From Hyphomicrobium_B sp001006785 (GTDB lineage: Bacteria; Pseudomonadota; Alphaproteobacteria; Rhizobiales; Hyphomicrobiaceae), in assembly GCF_001006785.1 (NCBI RefSeq), contig NZ_CDHO01000001.1, positions 434,001-498,000 on the forward strand: a stretch of 64,000 nt of DNA. Reading direction: 5' to 3'. How positions within the stretch are numbered: the first letter of the stretch is position 1; the number at the start of each line of letters is the position of its first letter. Below the pieces are notes generated by a model. It saw only the letters and a program-made list of their open reading frames with translations. It made no database searches and was not told the DNA's origin. Below, one piece after another: positions 53,869-62,444 of this stretch. Position numbers and translations under genes: made by a program.

Positions 53869-54603
53869 GTGCGTAGTGCCGGATTGTGTATGCGTCGAGG
53901 CGTTGGGCGGAACGTTTCGGTCGGCGGCCGTGTGCGGGTGGAGCGCACGGCGCGCGATCGCAGCGAGTTCTCAAATCAAGTACAAGTTTCGCATGACCGT
54001 GAGCTGATCGCACGGTTCTTCATGGATTTGCGCCGCGCTTTGCGGCTGACGCTGCCGCAGGCCGCGCATTATCTCAAAGTGCACACCGGCGTTCTCGAAG
54101 CGCTGGAAACCGGACAGGTCGAATACCTGCCGCCGTGGCCGCAAACGGTTCAGATCGTCATGGGCTACACGTCGATGGCGGGCGTCGATGGGCGCCCCGT
54201 TTTGAACGCCATCGGCAATCTCATCATGACGCTTCAGCCGTCGCCGGACGAGCCCGAAGAGCACGTGGACGACGAGCACGAGCCGCAGGCGCGGCATTTC
54301 TTCCGGGCCGGATCGGCGATCGCGAGCGGTGCCCGCAGGCTGCCCAAGGACGCCATTCACCAAATCCGCGAACGGCCGCAGCGCGCGCTTTATGCCCTGT
54401 CGCTGCCGCTGTTCATCCTGCTGTTTTTCAACGCCTCGATCCTGCAGGTCGTTGCGCAGCCGTTCAGCTCGGCCGTCGGTCATGTCAGCGTTTATTTTCA
54501 AGAGCATTTTGCGCCGGTTCAGGACGGTTTGCGCTGGATCGACGTGAATGATCCCCGGTTGCGCCGGACCGACAAATTGCGGATCGCAGGCGGTTCGTAT
54601 TAG
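53869..54603 (+). CDS. Conserved helix-turn-helix membrane protein, unknown function
   Basis: The protein of about 244 residues has an N-terminal RodZ-like helix-turn-helix (ELIARFFMDLRRALRLTLPQ, then AAHYLKVHTGVLEALETGQV) and a single membrane segment near residue 185 (ALYALSLPLFILLFFNASIL) with a C-terminal periplasmic tail. Genes of this type sit between ptsP and prfA across Hyphomicrobiales but have no known role. A GTG at 53869 with GAGGG before it is favoured; a GTG at 53851 and an ATG at 53890 are alternatives. Confidence 0.75.
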   Translation: MRSAGLCMRRGVGRNVSVGGRVRVERTARDRSEFSNQVQVSHDRELIARFFMDLRRALRLTLPQAAHYLKVHTGVLEALETGQVEYLPPWPQTVQIVMGYTSMAGVDGRPVLNAIGNLIMTLQPSPDEPEEHVDDEHEPQARHFFRAGSAIASGARRLPKDAIHQIRERPQRALYALSLPLFILLFFNASILQVVAQPFSSAVGHVSVYFQEHFAPVQDGLRWIDVNDPRLRRTDKLRIAGGSY

Positions 54604-54665
54604 ATGCGCCCGAGAGCGCCGCGGTCGTCTGATCGCGGCCCACACGGACTGCATCATCGGACATC

Positions 54666-55745
54666 ATGACTTCATTGCCGCGCGATAAACTCGACCGCCT
54701 TTTCGAGCGCTGGATGGCGATCCAGGACGAGCTCAATCATGGCGTGTCGCAAGCTCAGTACGTCAAGCTGACGAAGGAATTCGCGGAGCTGTCACCGGCT
54801 GCCGCGCAAATCGAGGCGTTGCGCAAGGCCGAAGCCGAAAGCGCCGATCTCGAGCAGCTGCTTCGCGATCCTTCGGCCGACAAGGACATGGCCGATCTCG
54901 CCTATGCGGAGCGCGCAGCTCTCGCAGAGCGCATCGGCGGCCTCGAGCAGCAATTGCGCATCGCGCTTCTGCCGAAGGACGCTGCGGACGAGAAAAGCGC
55001 AATTCTCGAAGTGCGAGCCGGAACGGGCGGCGACGAAGCGGCACTGTTCGCGGCGGATCTCTTTCGCATGTATTCGCGCTATGCCGACCTCAGAGGCTGG
55101 AAGGTCGAGGTCATCTCGGCATCGGAAAACGATCTCGGCGGCTACAAGGAGATCGTGGCTTCGATTACGGGCGAGGGCGTGTTCGCGCGGCTCAAGTTTG
55201 AATCGGGCGTGCACCGCGTGCAGCGCGTTCCGGCGACGGAAGCGAGTGGGCGCATTCATACCTCCGCCGCGACGGTCGCGGTTCTACCCGAGGCCGAGGA
55301 CGTCGAGATCGACATCAAGCCGGACGATATCCGTATCGATACGATGCGGGCGGGCGGCGCCGGTGGCCAGCATGTCAACAAGACGGAAAGCGCGGTGCGC
55401 ATCACGCATCTGCCGACGGGAATCGTCGTCGTATCAGCGGAAAAATCGCAGCATCAGAACCGCCGCCTGGCGATGAACGTGCTCAAGGCGCGCGTGTATG
55501 AGCTTGAACGCGAGAAGGCGGCGACGGAGCGTTCGGATGCCCGCAAGTCGCAGGTCGGCTCCGGCGATCGCTCGCAGCGGATCAGGACGTATAACTTTCC
55601 GCAAGGGCGCGTCACCGATCATCGCATCAACCTCACGCTCTACAATCTCGATGAGGTCATGACCGGTAACGGGCTCGATGCGCTGGTCGATGCGCTCATC
55701 ACCGATCATCAGGCGACGATGCTGGCTGAACTCAACGCCGCATGA
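54666..55745 (+). CDS. prfA: Peptide chain release factor 1
   Basis: RF1 ends translation at UAA and UAG codons. The 359-residue protein carries the GGQ motif in RAGGAGGQHVNKTESAVRI near residue 230 and the region before it (HRVQRVPATEASGRIHTSAA). The last block, VGSGDRSQRIRTYNFPQGRV, is diagnostic. Its stop precedes prmC, the methylase for the GGQ glutamine, by only 13 bases. Confidence 0.97.
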   Translation: MTSLPRDKLDRLFERWMAIQDELNHGVSQAQYVKLTKEFAELSPAAAQIEALRKAEAESADLEQLLRDPSADKDMADLAYAERAALAERIGGLEQQLRIALLPKDAADEKSAILEVRAGTGGDEAALFAADLFRMYSRYADLRGWKVEVISASENDLGGYKEIVASITGEGVFARLKFESGVHRVQRVPATEASGRIHTSAATVAVLPEAEDVEIDIKPDDIRIDTMRAGGAGGQHVNKTESAVRITHLPTGIVVVSAEKSQHQNRRLAMNVLKARVYELEREKAATERSDARKSQVGSGDRSQRIRTYNFPQGRVTDHRINLTLYNLDEVMTGNGLDALVDALITDHQATMLAELNAA

Positions 55746-55758
55746 CGGGCCGACGATC

Positions 55759-56646
55759 GTGACCGCGCAAACGCATCAGGGCTTCGGACGCGATCAGACG
55801 ATCGGCGATGCGTTGGCTGAAATGGTGCGCGCGTTCGCAGCCGGAGGTATCGAGTCCGCGCCGCGAGATGCGCGCTTATTGCTGCAGGGTTTGCTCGGTA
55901 TCGACGGCACGGCGCTGCTGACCCGGCCGGAACAGCCGCTTGGCGACAAGGCTGCGTTGATCGGCGATGCCGTGCGTCGAAGGCTGGCGCATGAACCTGT
56001 GACGCGCATCCTCGGCGTGCGCGAATTCTATGGCCGCGAATTCGTCGTCACGCCGGACGTGCTCGATCCCCGGCCAGATACGGAGACGGTCGTCGAGCTT
56101 GCGTTGGAAATCGTTCGCGCGAACGGGCTCACGTCGGCCCCGCTTCAGATCGCGGACATCGGGACGGGTTCCGGCATCCTGATCGCGACGCTGCTTCTCG
56201 AATTGCCGAATGCACGCGGCGTCGCAACGGACGTCAGCACGGCGGCGCTTGCCGTTGCGGAACGGAATGCAAAGCGTTTCGGGCTTGCCGATCGAACCAC
56301 CTTCGTTGCGACACACGGTCTCGATGGCTGCGCTGGGCCTTTCGATCTGATCGTCTCGAACCCACCCTACATTCCAGAGGGCGACATTCCGGGTTTGGAG
56401 CCCGAAGTCCGAGACTACGATCCCCAGCTTGCTTTGGATGGCGGAGCGGACGGCATGGACGTGTATCGCGAGATCGCGAAAGTTGCCCGCAATCCGCTTC
56501 GGCCCATGCGCCTCGTGCTGGAGGTCGGAGCCGGTCAAGCCTCTGACGTAACTGATATTTTTAGCGCGGCTGGGTGGAGGCCATTGGGACGGCAAAAGGA
56601 TCTCGGGGGCCACGATCGCGCTGTGGCCATGGAGATACATCCTTAA
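55759..56646 (+). CDS. prmC: Release factor glutamine N5-methyltransferase PrmC
   Basis: PrmC methylates the Gln of the GGQ motif in RF1 and RF2. The 295-residue protein has the N-terminal recognition domain, the SAM motif QIADIGTGSGILIATLLLEL and the catalytic NPPY in LIVSNPPYIPEGDIPGLEPE. FYGREFVVTPDVLDPRPDTE is another signature. The start is a GTG at 55759, since the only upstream alternatives lie inside prfA. Adjacent prfA is its substrate. Confidence 0.95.
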   Translation: MTAQTHQGFGRDQTIGDALAEMVRAFAAGGIESAPRDARLLLQGLLGIDGTALLTRPEQPLGDKAALIGDAVRRRLAHEPVTRILGVREFYGREFVVTPDVLDPRPDTETVVELALEIVRANGLTSAPLQIADIGTGSGILIATLLLELPNARGVATDVSTAALAVAERNAKRFGLADRTTFVATHGLDGCAGPFDLIVSNPPYIPEGDIPGLEPEVRDYDPQLALDGGADGMDVYREIAKVARNPLRPMRLVLEVGAGQASDVTDIFSAAGWRPLGRQKDLGGHDRAVAMEIHP

Positions 56647-57086
56647 GGGCTTCAATGATTTCTATTTGCGGAATTGCGTTTCCGGAGTAAGATCACTACC
56701 GACGAGTTTGATCGGATGTGCCTGGATCAGGCGACTGCCGCGAATGCGGTACAAGAAGCCGGCCGTCCTATCTCAGATCATCAGCGCAAATTTCGCGGAC
56801 GTAAGTGTCCGCTGAATGGCGGGCGTCGAGTTTCTTTTCTCGATACCGCGAGTGCTGCACAGACGCTCCTTGCAGATGCTTTGGACGCGCGTTGCAGTCC
56901 GTCGTGGCGAGGACACGGTAGTTTGCCCGGGTGGCGGGCATGAGAGCCAAGGGGCTACAGCCTGTAGGGCACAGGCGACTTAGGACCGTCTTTTGAAATG
57001 GAATTGGATCGTAGGATCCATGACGCGGCCCATCGCTGGTGTGCACGCGTGGACGTTAGAATATCAACGAGTGTGAACGGGAGCCC
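56647..57086 (+). other. 440-base gap before the DUF4167 gene, structured
   Basis: No credible coding sequence is seen; short frames on both strands (about 90 residues) lack a ribosome binding site and family features. A perfect hairpin GCCTGT / ACAGGC with an AGGGC loop occurs at 56960-56976. The region could be a long leader of the next gene or hold a small RNA. I could not match it to RNase P, tmRNA or 6S RNA. Confidence 0.35.
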
Positions 57087-58049
57087 ATGAGGCAAGGACA
57101 GCAGAACCGTCGTGGCCGCGGTCGAAACAACAATAATAACAACCGCAAATCGCAAAATCCGTTGATGCGCAGCTTCGAGAGTTCGGGGCCGGACGTCAAA
57201 ATCCGCGGCACGCCCTCGCATATTGCCGAGAAGTACGTCTCGCTCGCGCGCGATGCGCTTTCGTCCGGCGATCCCGTCCTCGCGGAGAATTATCTCCAGC
57301 ACGCCGAGCACTATAACCGCATCATCCTGAGCTACCGCGAGCAGATGGCGCAGCAGGGCGGCGTCGACCCGCTCGGCAACGGCGCTGCCCGCACGCACAC
57401 GCTGGCCGGTCCCGAGGGGAGCGACGGCGACGAGTTCGGCGAGGATGAGGGCGACGAGTTCGGCGTCCAGGCGCAGCAACAGCAGCAGCCGGCCGGCGAC
57501 GGCTCGCAGCAGCCGCAGCAGAATTACGCTCAGCAGCCGCGCAATTTCGATCATCAGAACCGGTACGATAACCGGGATAATCGCGATAACCGCCAGCCGC
57601 GGAACGATCGCGATCAGCGCTACAACAACAACCGGCATGATCGCGGCGACCGCCAGGATTTCAGAGGCGATCGTGGGGACCGGAACGACCGCCATGACCG
57701 CAACGGCAACGGCGAGAACCGCTACCGTGACGATCGCCGCCAGTACGGCAACGGCGGCGAGGGGCGCTCCGAAGGCGGCTTCCGCCGTCGGGAGCGCTAT
57801 CAGGACTCGAACGGCAACGGCGCGGACCGGGAATTCAACAACGGCGGATTCCGCCAGGATGCTGGTCCGGCTCCGCAGCCCCAGGCGCAACCGGCTGCGA
57901 CGGAGCGCGCCGCGCCTCCGCCGCCACCCGCCGTGACGCCGGAGCAGGAGCAGCCTGCGTTCCTGAGACGTCCGGTGCGCCGTCCGCGTCGCGAGGAGCC
58001 GACCGAGGTCATCGCAACGCCGCCGGCGGCGAACGAAGACCAGGACTGA
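57087..58049 (+). CDS. DUF4167 protein with low-complexity RNA-binding-like tail
   Basis: The 320-residue protein has an N-terminal DUF4167 domain (IRGTPSHIAEKYVSLARDAL, then YLQHAEHYNRIILSYREQMA) preceded by an Arg/Asn-rich start (MRQGQQNRRGRGRNNNNNN). After residue 120 it is low complexity: Gln runs, then many Asp/Arg/Asn repeats (RDNRDNRQ, NDRHDRNGNG). This composition suggests RNA binding or phase separation, but the function is unknown. The family is restricted to alphaproteobacteria and lies between prmC and clpB here as usual. A nested terminator follows. Confidence 0.9.
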   Translation: MRQGQQNRRGRGRNNNNNNRKSQNPLMRSFESSGPDVKIRGTPSHIAEKYVSLARDALSSGDPVLAENYLQHAEHYNRIILSYREQMAQQGGVDPLGNGAARTHTLAGPEGSDGDEFGEDEGDEFGVQAQQQQQPAGDGSQQPQQNYAQQPRNFDHQNRYDNRDNRDNRQPRNDRDQRYNNNRHDRGDRQDFRGDRGDRNDRHDRNGNGENRYRDDRRQYGNGGEGRSEGGFRRRERYQDSNGNGADREFNNGGFRQDAGPAPQPQAQPAATERAAPPPPPAVTPEQEQPAFLRRPVRRPRREEPTEVIATPPAANEDQD

Positions 58050-58078
58050 GACGCGCACCGCATCTGCAGACGACCATT

Positions 58079-58138
58079 CGCCCTGCCTCGTGGCCTATTG
58101 CATCGACGACGATGCGATCTGTCCCGGCAGGGCGTTTT
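58079..58138 (+). terminator. Nested terminator after the DUF4167 gene
   Basis: A 9-bp outer stem CGCCCTGCC / GGCAGGGCG (58079-58087 and 58126-58134) is followed by TTTT. Its 38-base loop contains a second perfect hairpin GCATCG-ACGA-CGATGC (58100-58115). It starts 30 bases after the stop codon. Confidence 0.7.
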
Positions 58139-58322
58139 CGTGCGCGCCTTGCGACAGCGCGGGTGGCAGCGGCCGCCGACGTTTCGGTTAACGCCGCGCT
58201 TTCTATCGGTTCCGTCGTCGAACCTTTAACGACATTGCATTAGGCATCTGGAGGTCGCTGCCCTCCCCCGGGTTCGTCCGACATGCCGCGGATGTTATTC
58301 GGCCTTTCACTTGCCTCGACCT

Positions 58323-58351
58323 CTTTTTCGCGCCGCGCCGGATTCCTATAT
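58323..58351 (+). promoter_or_regulatory. Candidate heat-shock (RpoH) promoter of clpB
   Basis: CTTT (58323-58326) and CCTATAT (58345-58351) are 18 bases apart. This approaches the alphaproteobacterial sigma-32 consensus (CTTG, 17-18 bases, CYTATNT), with one mismatch in the -35 box. It lies 119 bases before clpB, a universal RpoH target. The rest of 58139-58469 has no recognised gene. Confidence 0.45.
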
Positions 58352-58469
58352 CGCCAAAAGACAAGCCCGGAGGGACGCCTACGATTGGGTCTTTGGCCGC
58401 GCTTGAGGTGGGAATAAATTGGCATGTCTTCCGCGCCTGATGGGCGGGGGCATGCGCTGGAGGTCAGTC

Positions 58470-61064
58470 ATGAATTTCGAACGCTACACGGATCGCGCGA
58501 AAGGCTTCATCCAATCGGCCCAATCGCTGGCGCTGCGTGAAAATCACCAACAAGTCACCCCCGATCATCTCCTCAAAGTTTTGCTCGACGATCCGGAAGG
58601 CCTCGCAAGCGGTCTGATCCAGCGCGCGGGCGGCGACTCGCGCGTCGCGCTGCGTAACGTCGAAGCGGCGCTCGCGAAGAAGCCGAAAGTCACTGGCGGA
58701 TCGGGCGGCGTTTATGTGTCGCCGGAGTCGGCACGGCTCTTCGATGCCGTCGAGAAGCTTGCGGACAAAGCCAGCGACAAGTTCGTCACCGCCGAGCGGC
58801 TTCTGCTCGCCTTGGCGCTCGACACGTCGACGGATGCCGGTAAGGCGCTGCGCGACGCGGGCGTGACGGCGGACAAGATCAACGCGGCGATCAACGAGCT
58901 GCGCAAGGGCCGTACCGCCGACAGCGCCAACGCCGAGCAGGCGTATGACGCGCTGAAGCGATACGCGCGTGACCTCACCGAGGCCGCGGCAACGGGCAAG
59001 CTCGATCCGGTCATCGGGCGCGACGAAGAAATCCGCCGCACGATCCAGGTGCTGTCAAGGCGCACGAAGAATAACCCCGTGCTGATCGGCGAGCCTGGCG
59101 TCGGCAAGACGGCGATCGCCGAAGGCCTGGCGTTGCGCATCATCAAGGGCGACGTGCCGGAAAGCCTGAAGCACAAAAAGCTGCTGTCGCTCGACATGGG
59201 CGCGCTCATTGCTGGCGCGAAATATCGCGGCGAGTTCGAGGAACGCTTGAAAGCCGTTCTCTCGGAAGTCGAAGCCGAGGGCGGCAACATCATTCTGTTC
59301 ATCGACGAACTTCACACCATCGTCGGCGCGGGCAAGACCGAAGGCTCGATGGATGCGGGCAATCTGTTGAAGCCGGCGCTTGCGCGCGGCGAGCTGCACT
59401 GCGTCGGCGCGACGACGCTCGATGAGTATCGCAAGAACATCGAGAAGGACGCGGCGCTGGCTCGCCGCTTCCAGCCGATCTTCGTATCCGAGCCGACGGT
59501 CGAGGATACGATCTCGATCCTGCGCGGCCTGAAAGAGAAGTACGAGCTGCATCACGGCGTGCGCATCACCGACAGCGCGCTGGTCGCGGCGGCCACGCTC
59601 TCGAACCGATACATCACCGATCGCTTCCTGCCCGACAAGGCTATCGACCTTGTCGACGAGGCGGCGTCGCGTCTCCGGATGCAGGTCGATTCAAAGCCCG
59701 AAGAGCTCGACGCGATCGATCGCGATCTCATGCAGATGATGATCGAGCGGGAAGCGTTGAAAAAGGAAACGGACGCGGCGTCGAAGGACCGGCTCGCGCG
59801 CCTCGAAAAGTCCATCGCCGACCTTGAGGAAAAGTCGAAGGCGATGACGGCGCGCTGGGAAAGCGAGAAGCAAAAGCTCGGTTCGGCGCAGAAGATCAAG
59901 GAGGAACTCGATAACCTGCGCAATTCGCTCGAGCAGGCGCAGCGCCGGGGTGACCTCGCGCGTGCGGGCGAGCTTCGCTACGGCAAAATTCCGGAGCTTG
60001 AGAAGCAGCTCTCGACGATTGAATCGCAGGAAGGCAAAGGCGCGATGGTCGAAGAGGCCGTCACGCCGGATCAGATCGCGGCCGTCGTGTCGCGCTGGAC
60101 GGGTGTGCCGGTCGACAAGATGCTCGAAGGCGAGCGCGACAAGCTTCTGAAGATGGAGGATGCGCTGTCGAAGCGCGTCATCGGCCAGAAGGAAGCGGTC
60201 GTCGCGGTATCGACGGCGGTTCGGCGTGCGCGCGCGGGACTGCAGGACCCGAACCGGCCGATCGGCTCGTTCATGTTCTTAGGCCCGACCGGCGTCGGCA
60301 AGACGGAACTCACGAAAGCGCTCGCCGGCTATCTCTTCGACGACGACACGGCGCTCATCCGCATCGACATGTCGGAGTACATGGAGAAGCATTCGGTTGC
60401 GCGTTTGATCGGCGCACCTCCGGGTTATGTCGGCTACGAGGAAGGCGGCGCGCTGACCGAAGCGGTGCGTCGGCGTCCGTATCAGATCGTGCTTTTCGAC
60501 GAGATCGAGAAGGCGCACCCGGATGTGTTCAACGTGCTTTTGCAGGTGCTCGACGACGGACGGCTGACCGACGGTCAGGGCCGCACGGTCGACTTCAGGA
60601 ACACGCTGATCGTGCTGACGTCGAACATCGGCGCGGAATATCTCGTCAACCAGAAGGAAGGCGAGGACACCGAAGCCGTGCGCGAGGAAGTGATGGCGGA
60701 GGTCCGGACGAAGTTCCGGCCCGAATTCCTGAACCGTCTCGACGACATCATCCTGTTCCACCGTCTGCAGCGGAACGAGATGACGAAGATCGTCGATATC
60801 CAGATCGCGCGCCTGCAGAAGCTGCTTGTCGATCGCAAGATCAAGATCGAAGTCGACGAGCAGGCCAAGACGTGGCTCGCGAACCGGGGTTACGATCCGG
60901 CGTATGGCGCGCGGCCGCTGAAGCGCGTGATCCAGCGTCACGTGCAGGATCCGCTCGCCGAGCAGATCCTGGCGGGCGGCGTCAAGGACGGCGATACGGT
61001 TCACGTGTCCGTTCGCGACGGCGACCTGACGATCAACGGCTGGCCAGTGAAAGCCGCGGCTTGA
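58470..61064 (+). CDS. clpB: ATP-dependent chaperone ClpB
   Basis: ClpB resolves protein aggregates with DnaK. The 864-residue protein has the N-terminal Clp_N domain (MNFERYTDRAKGFIQSAQSL onward), AAA domain 1 with GEPGVGKTAIAEGLA, the long coiled-coil M domain (about residues 400-520), and AAA domain 2 with GPTGVGKTELTKALA, then the ClpB D2-small domain. GGAGG (58459-58463) before the ATG at 58470 fixes the start; upstream in-frame ATGs are rejected. No ClpP-binding loop is expected in this family. Confidence 0.98.
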   Translation: MNFERYTDRAKGFIQSAQSLALRENHQQVTPDHLLKVLLDDPEGLASGLIQRAGGDSRVALRNVEAALAKKPKVTGGSGGVYVSPESARLFDAVEKLADKASDKFVTAERLLLALALDTSTDAGKALRDAGVTADKINAAINELRKGRTADSANAEQAYDALKRYARDLTEAAATGKLDPVIGRDEEIRRTIQVLSRRTKNNPVLIGEPGVGKTAIAEGLALRIIKGDVPESLKHKKLLSLDMGALIAGAKYRGEFEERLKAVLSEVEAEGGNIILFIDELHTIVGAGKTEGSMDAGNLLKPALARGELHCVGATTLDEYRKNIEKDAALARRFQPIFVSEPTVEDTISILRGLKEKYELHHGVRITDSALVAAATLSNRYITDRFLPDKAIDLVDEAASRLRMQVDSKPEELDAIDRDLMQMMIEREALKKETDAASKDRLARLEKSIADLEEKSKAMTARWESEKQKLGSAQKIKEELDNLRNSLEQAQRRGDLARAGELRYGKIPELEKQLSTIESQEGKGAMVEEAVTPDQIAAVVSRWTGVPVDKMLEGERDKLLKMEDALSKRVIGQKEAVVAVSTAVRRARAGLQDPNRPIGSFMFLGPTGVGKTELTKALAGYLFDDDTALIRIDMSEYMEKHSVARLIGAPPGYVGYEEGGALTEAVRRRPYQIVLFDEIEKAHPDVFNVLLQVLDDGRLTDGQGRTVDFRNTLIVLTSNIGAEYLVNQKEGEDTEAVREEVMAEVRTKFRPEFLNRLDDIILFHRLQRNEMTKIVDIQIARLQKLLVDRKIKIEVDEQAKTWLANRGYDPAYGARPLKRVIQRHVQDPLAEQILAGGVKDGDTVHVSVRDGDLTINGWPVKAAA

Positions 61065-61070
61065 TTGATG

Positions 61071-61110
61071 GCGCGGGCGACTCCCCTAACGGGGAGCCGG
61101 CCGCCCGCGC
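61071..61110. repeat. Structured hairpin element, copy 1
   Basis: The outer stem GCGCGGGCG / CGCCCGCGC (9 bp) surrounds an inner stem CTCCCC / GGGGAG with a TAAC loop. Between them is an asymmetric internal loop: a single A on the left and CCGGC on the right. The same architecture recurs twice in the next 160 bases. It lies 7 bases after clpB and could also act as its 3' end. Confidence 0.8.
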
Positions 61111-61142
61111 GGACTTTCGGAGTCTTTCTTTGCTTAGGTCGT

Positions 61143-61182
61143 GTCCCGGCGACTGCGCTCCGCGCAGCCGGCCGCCGGGGAC
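61143..61182. repeat. Structured hairpin element, copy 2
   Basis: The outer stem GTCCCGGCG / CGCCGGGGAC (one bulged G) encloses CTGCGC / GCGCAG with a TCC loop. The internal loop is again A on the left and CCGGC on the right. The outer and inner stem sequences differ from copy 1, while GGCGACT and AGCCGGCCGCC at the junctions are identical. Confidence 0.8.
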
Positions 61183-61215
61183 GCCTTTATTGTTTCATTC
61201 TTTGTTAGGAAGCCA

Positions 61216-61268
61216 GGCGGGCGACTTCTCTATCGAGGAGCCGGTATCGAGGAGCCGGTCGCCCGCGC
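61216..61268. repeat. Structured hairpin element, copy 3, with internal duplication
   Basis: The outer stem GCGGGCG / CGCCCGC encloses CTTCTC / GAGGAG (one G-T pair) with a TATC loop; the internal loop is A and CCGGT. The 14-base unit ATCGAGGAGCCGGT is duplicated in tandem (61232-61245 and 61246-61259), so two alternative inner stems are possible. The remaining bases to 61437 contain no gene. Confidence 0.8.
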
Positions 61269-61437
61269 GAGCGCATGTGACGCTCACTTGCCACACCGTG
61301 CGCACAAGAGATCGCAAGCCACGCTGGCAACTCAGATTACGGGTTGTGCCGGTACCCCTTAGATGCAGTATCAACCCGACCTGCCGCGGAAACGGGGCAA
61401 TGCGGACGGCAGGCACTGTCTAGAAGGGGTATTTCGT

Positions 61438-61839
61438 ATGAGAAAATTGCTTTCGCTGGTCGCGCTCTGTTGCGCGATGGCGCTCGCATTTGGGGGCTTC
61501 GCTCCGCGCGCGAGCGCCGCGCAGCTTCCGACCGGTCTTCTCGCGCTGAAGACAGATCGGGTCGGCGCGGTTCAGGACGTTCGCTATCGCTGCTGGTGGC
61601 GCGACGGCTATCGCCGCTGCGGTTACGTCGGTCATCGCGGCTGGCGTCAACATCATCGCTGGAATCGCGGAAACTGGCGGCACCGTCATTGGCGCCATCG
61701 CCACTGGCGTCACCATCGCGCCTGGCGTAGTGGCTACTACGGCCGCCGCCACTATTACTATCGGTCGTATGCGCGTCCGTCTTACGGCTACGCCTACCGC
61801 CGGCCGTATGCGTACTGCATCGGCTTGTGCTGGTGGTGA
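61438..61839 (+). CDS. Exported Trp/His/Arg/Tyr-rich protein, function unknown
   Basis: The 133-residue product has a signal peptide (MRKLLSLVALCCAMALAFGG, cleavage near ASA-AQ). The mature part is dominated by aromatic and basic residues: YRCWWRDGYRRCGYVGHRGW, a repeated HRHWR unit (residues about 78-92) and a Tyr/Arg-rich end closing in AYCIGLCWW. The four Cys after the signal peptide allow two disulfides. Metal, haem or polyanion binding is conceivable; none is shown. AGAAGGGG precedes the ATG. An in-frame ATG at 61363 is rejected because it would bury the signal peptide. Confidence 0.75.
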   Translation: MRKLLSLVALCCAMALAFGGFAPRASAAQLPTGLLALKTDRVGAVQDVRYRCWWRDGYRRCGYVGHRGWRQHHRWNRGNWRHRHWRHRHWRHHRAWRSGYYGRRHYYYRSYARPSYGYAYRRPYAYCIGLCWW

Positions 61840-61871
61840 ACTGAGCGGCGCTTTGAGCGCGACTGAAACGC

Positions 61872-61903
61872 AAAACGCCAGGGTCGAGCCCTGGCGTTTT
61901 TTT
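61872..61903. terminator. Bidirectional terminator between convergent small genes
   Basis: A 12-bp perfect stem AAAACGCCAGGG / CCCTGGCGTTTT with a TCGAG loop is followed by further T residues. It serves the + strand gene ending at 61839 and probably the - strand gene ending at 61932. Confidence 0.92.
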
Positions 61904-61931
61904 ATTGTCTTCGTTCGAAAGGCAGCTCGGT

Positions 61932-62174
61932 CTAGCGACGGTAGCGGCGCGCGTGCGAACGGCGGTAGCAGCGTTTCGCGCCGATTTTGCAGGCGATTTT
62001 CGGGCCTGCGGTGTAGCCGATCACGCCGCCCGCCACCAAGCCGACCGGTCCGAAGACGACAGCGCCCGCGAGGCCGCCCAAGGCTGCGTCGGTGACGCGT
62101 TCGCCGGCGTTGGCGGCCACCGGCGCGAGGCCGATGCCCGCGGCGACGATCGCAACTCGTGCAAAAGCTTTCAT
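61932..62174 (-). CDS. Small exported Gly-rich protein
   Basis: The 80-residue product has a signal peptide (MKAFARVAIVAAGIGLAPVAANA) and a Gly-zipper-like hydrophobic stretch (ALGGLAGAVVFGPVGLVAGG) followed by a basic tail (CKIGAKRCYRRSHARRYRR). This fits a small membrane-anchored or envelope protein of unknown role. GGAGGGG stands before the ATG at 62174. It converges with the Trp/His-rich gene across a shared terminator. Confidence 0.7.
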   Translation of the reverse strand: MKAFARVAIVAAGIGLAPVAANAGERVTDAALGGLAGAVVFGPVGLVAGGVIGYTAGPKIACKIGAKRCYRRSHARRYRR

Positions 62175-62444
62175 TGGCTGGATCCCCTCCATCTTGCTCG
62201 CTGGTGTCGAGCGAATCTTTCGTAACGATACCATCCCCGCCGATACGAGTTTGTTAATGCATCGATGCGGCGATAATTTGCGGTGCGCGTTGCCGTGCTG
62301 TTGTGCTCAGCAAGTTCGAAATAAGCGCACATTGAGGCTGCGCATGTCGCGGCAATTTTTGATGGAGCGATGCGGCGCGCGAAATCTCGTGCTGATGAAG
62401 CTCGGTCGCGCTAAACTCGCCGCAAGCTGCCTCGAGGGACTTTC

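Noticed and set aside
56704..56713. GAGTTTGATC, identical to part of the 5' end of 16S rRNA
   Set aside because: The following sequence does not continue as 16S rRNA; a 10-base chance match.
56674..56943. 89-residue open frame after prmC
   Set aside because: No ribosome binding site, no family features, and a similar-length frame on the opposite strand.
61071..61268. CRISPR array
   Set aside because: The repeats are palindromes with varying stems, differ in length and have no uniform spacers or cas genes.
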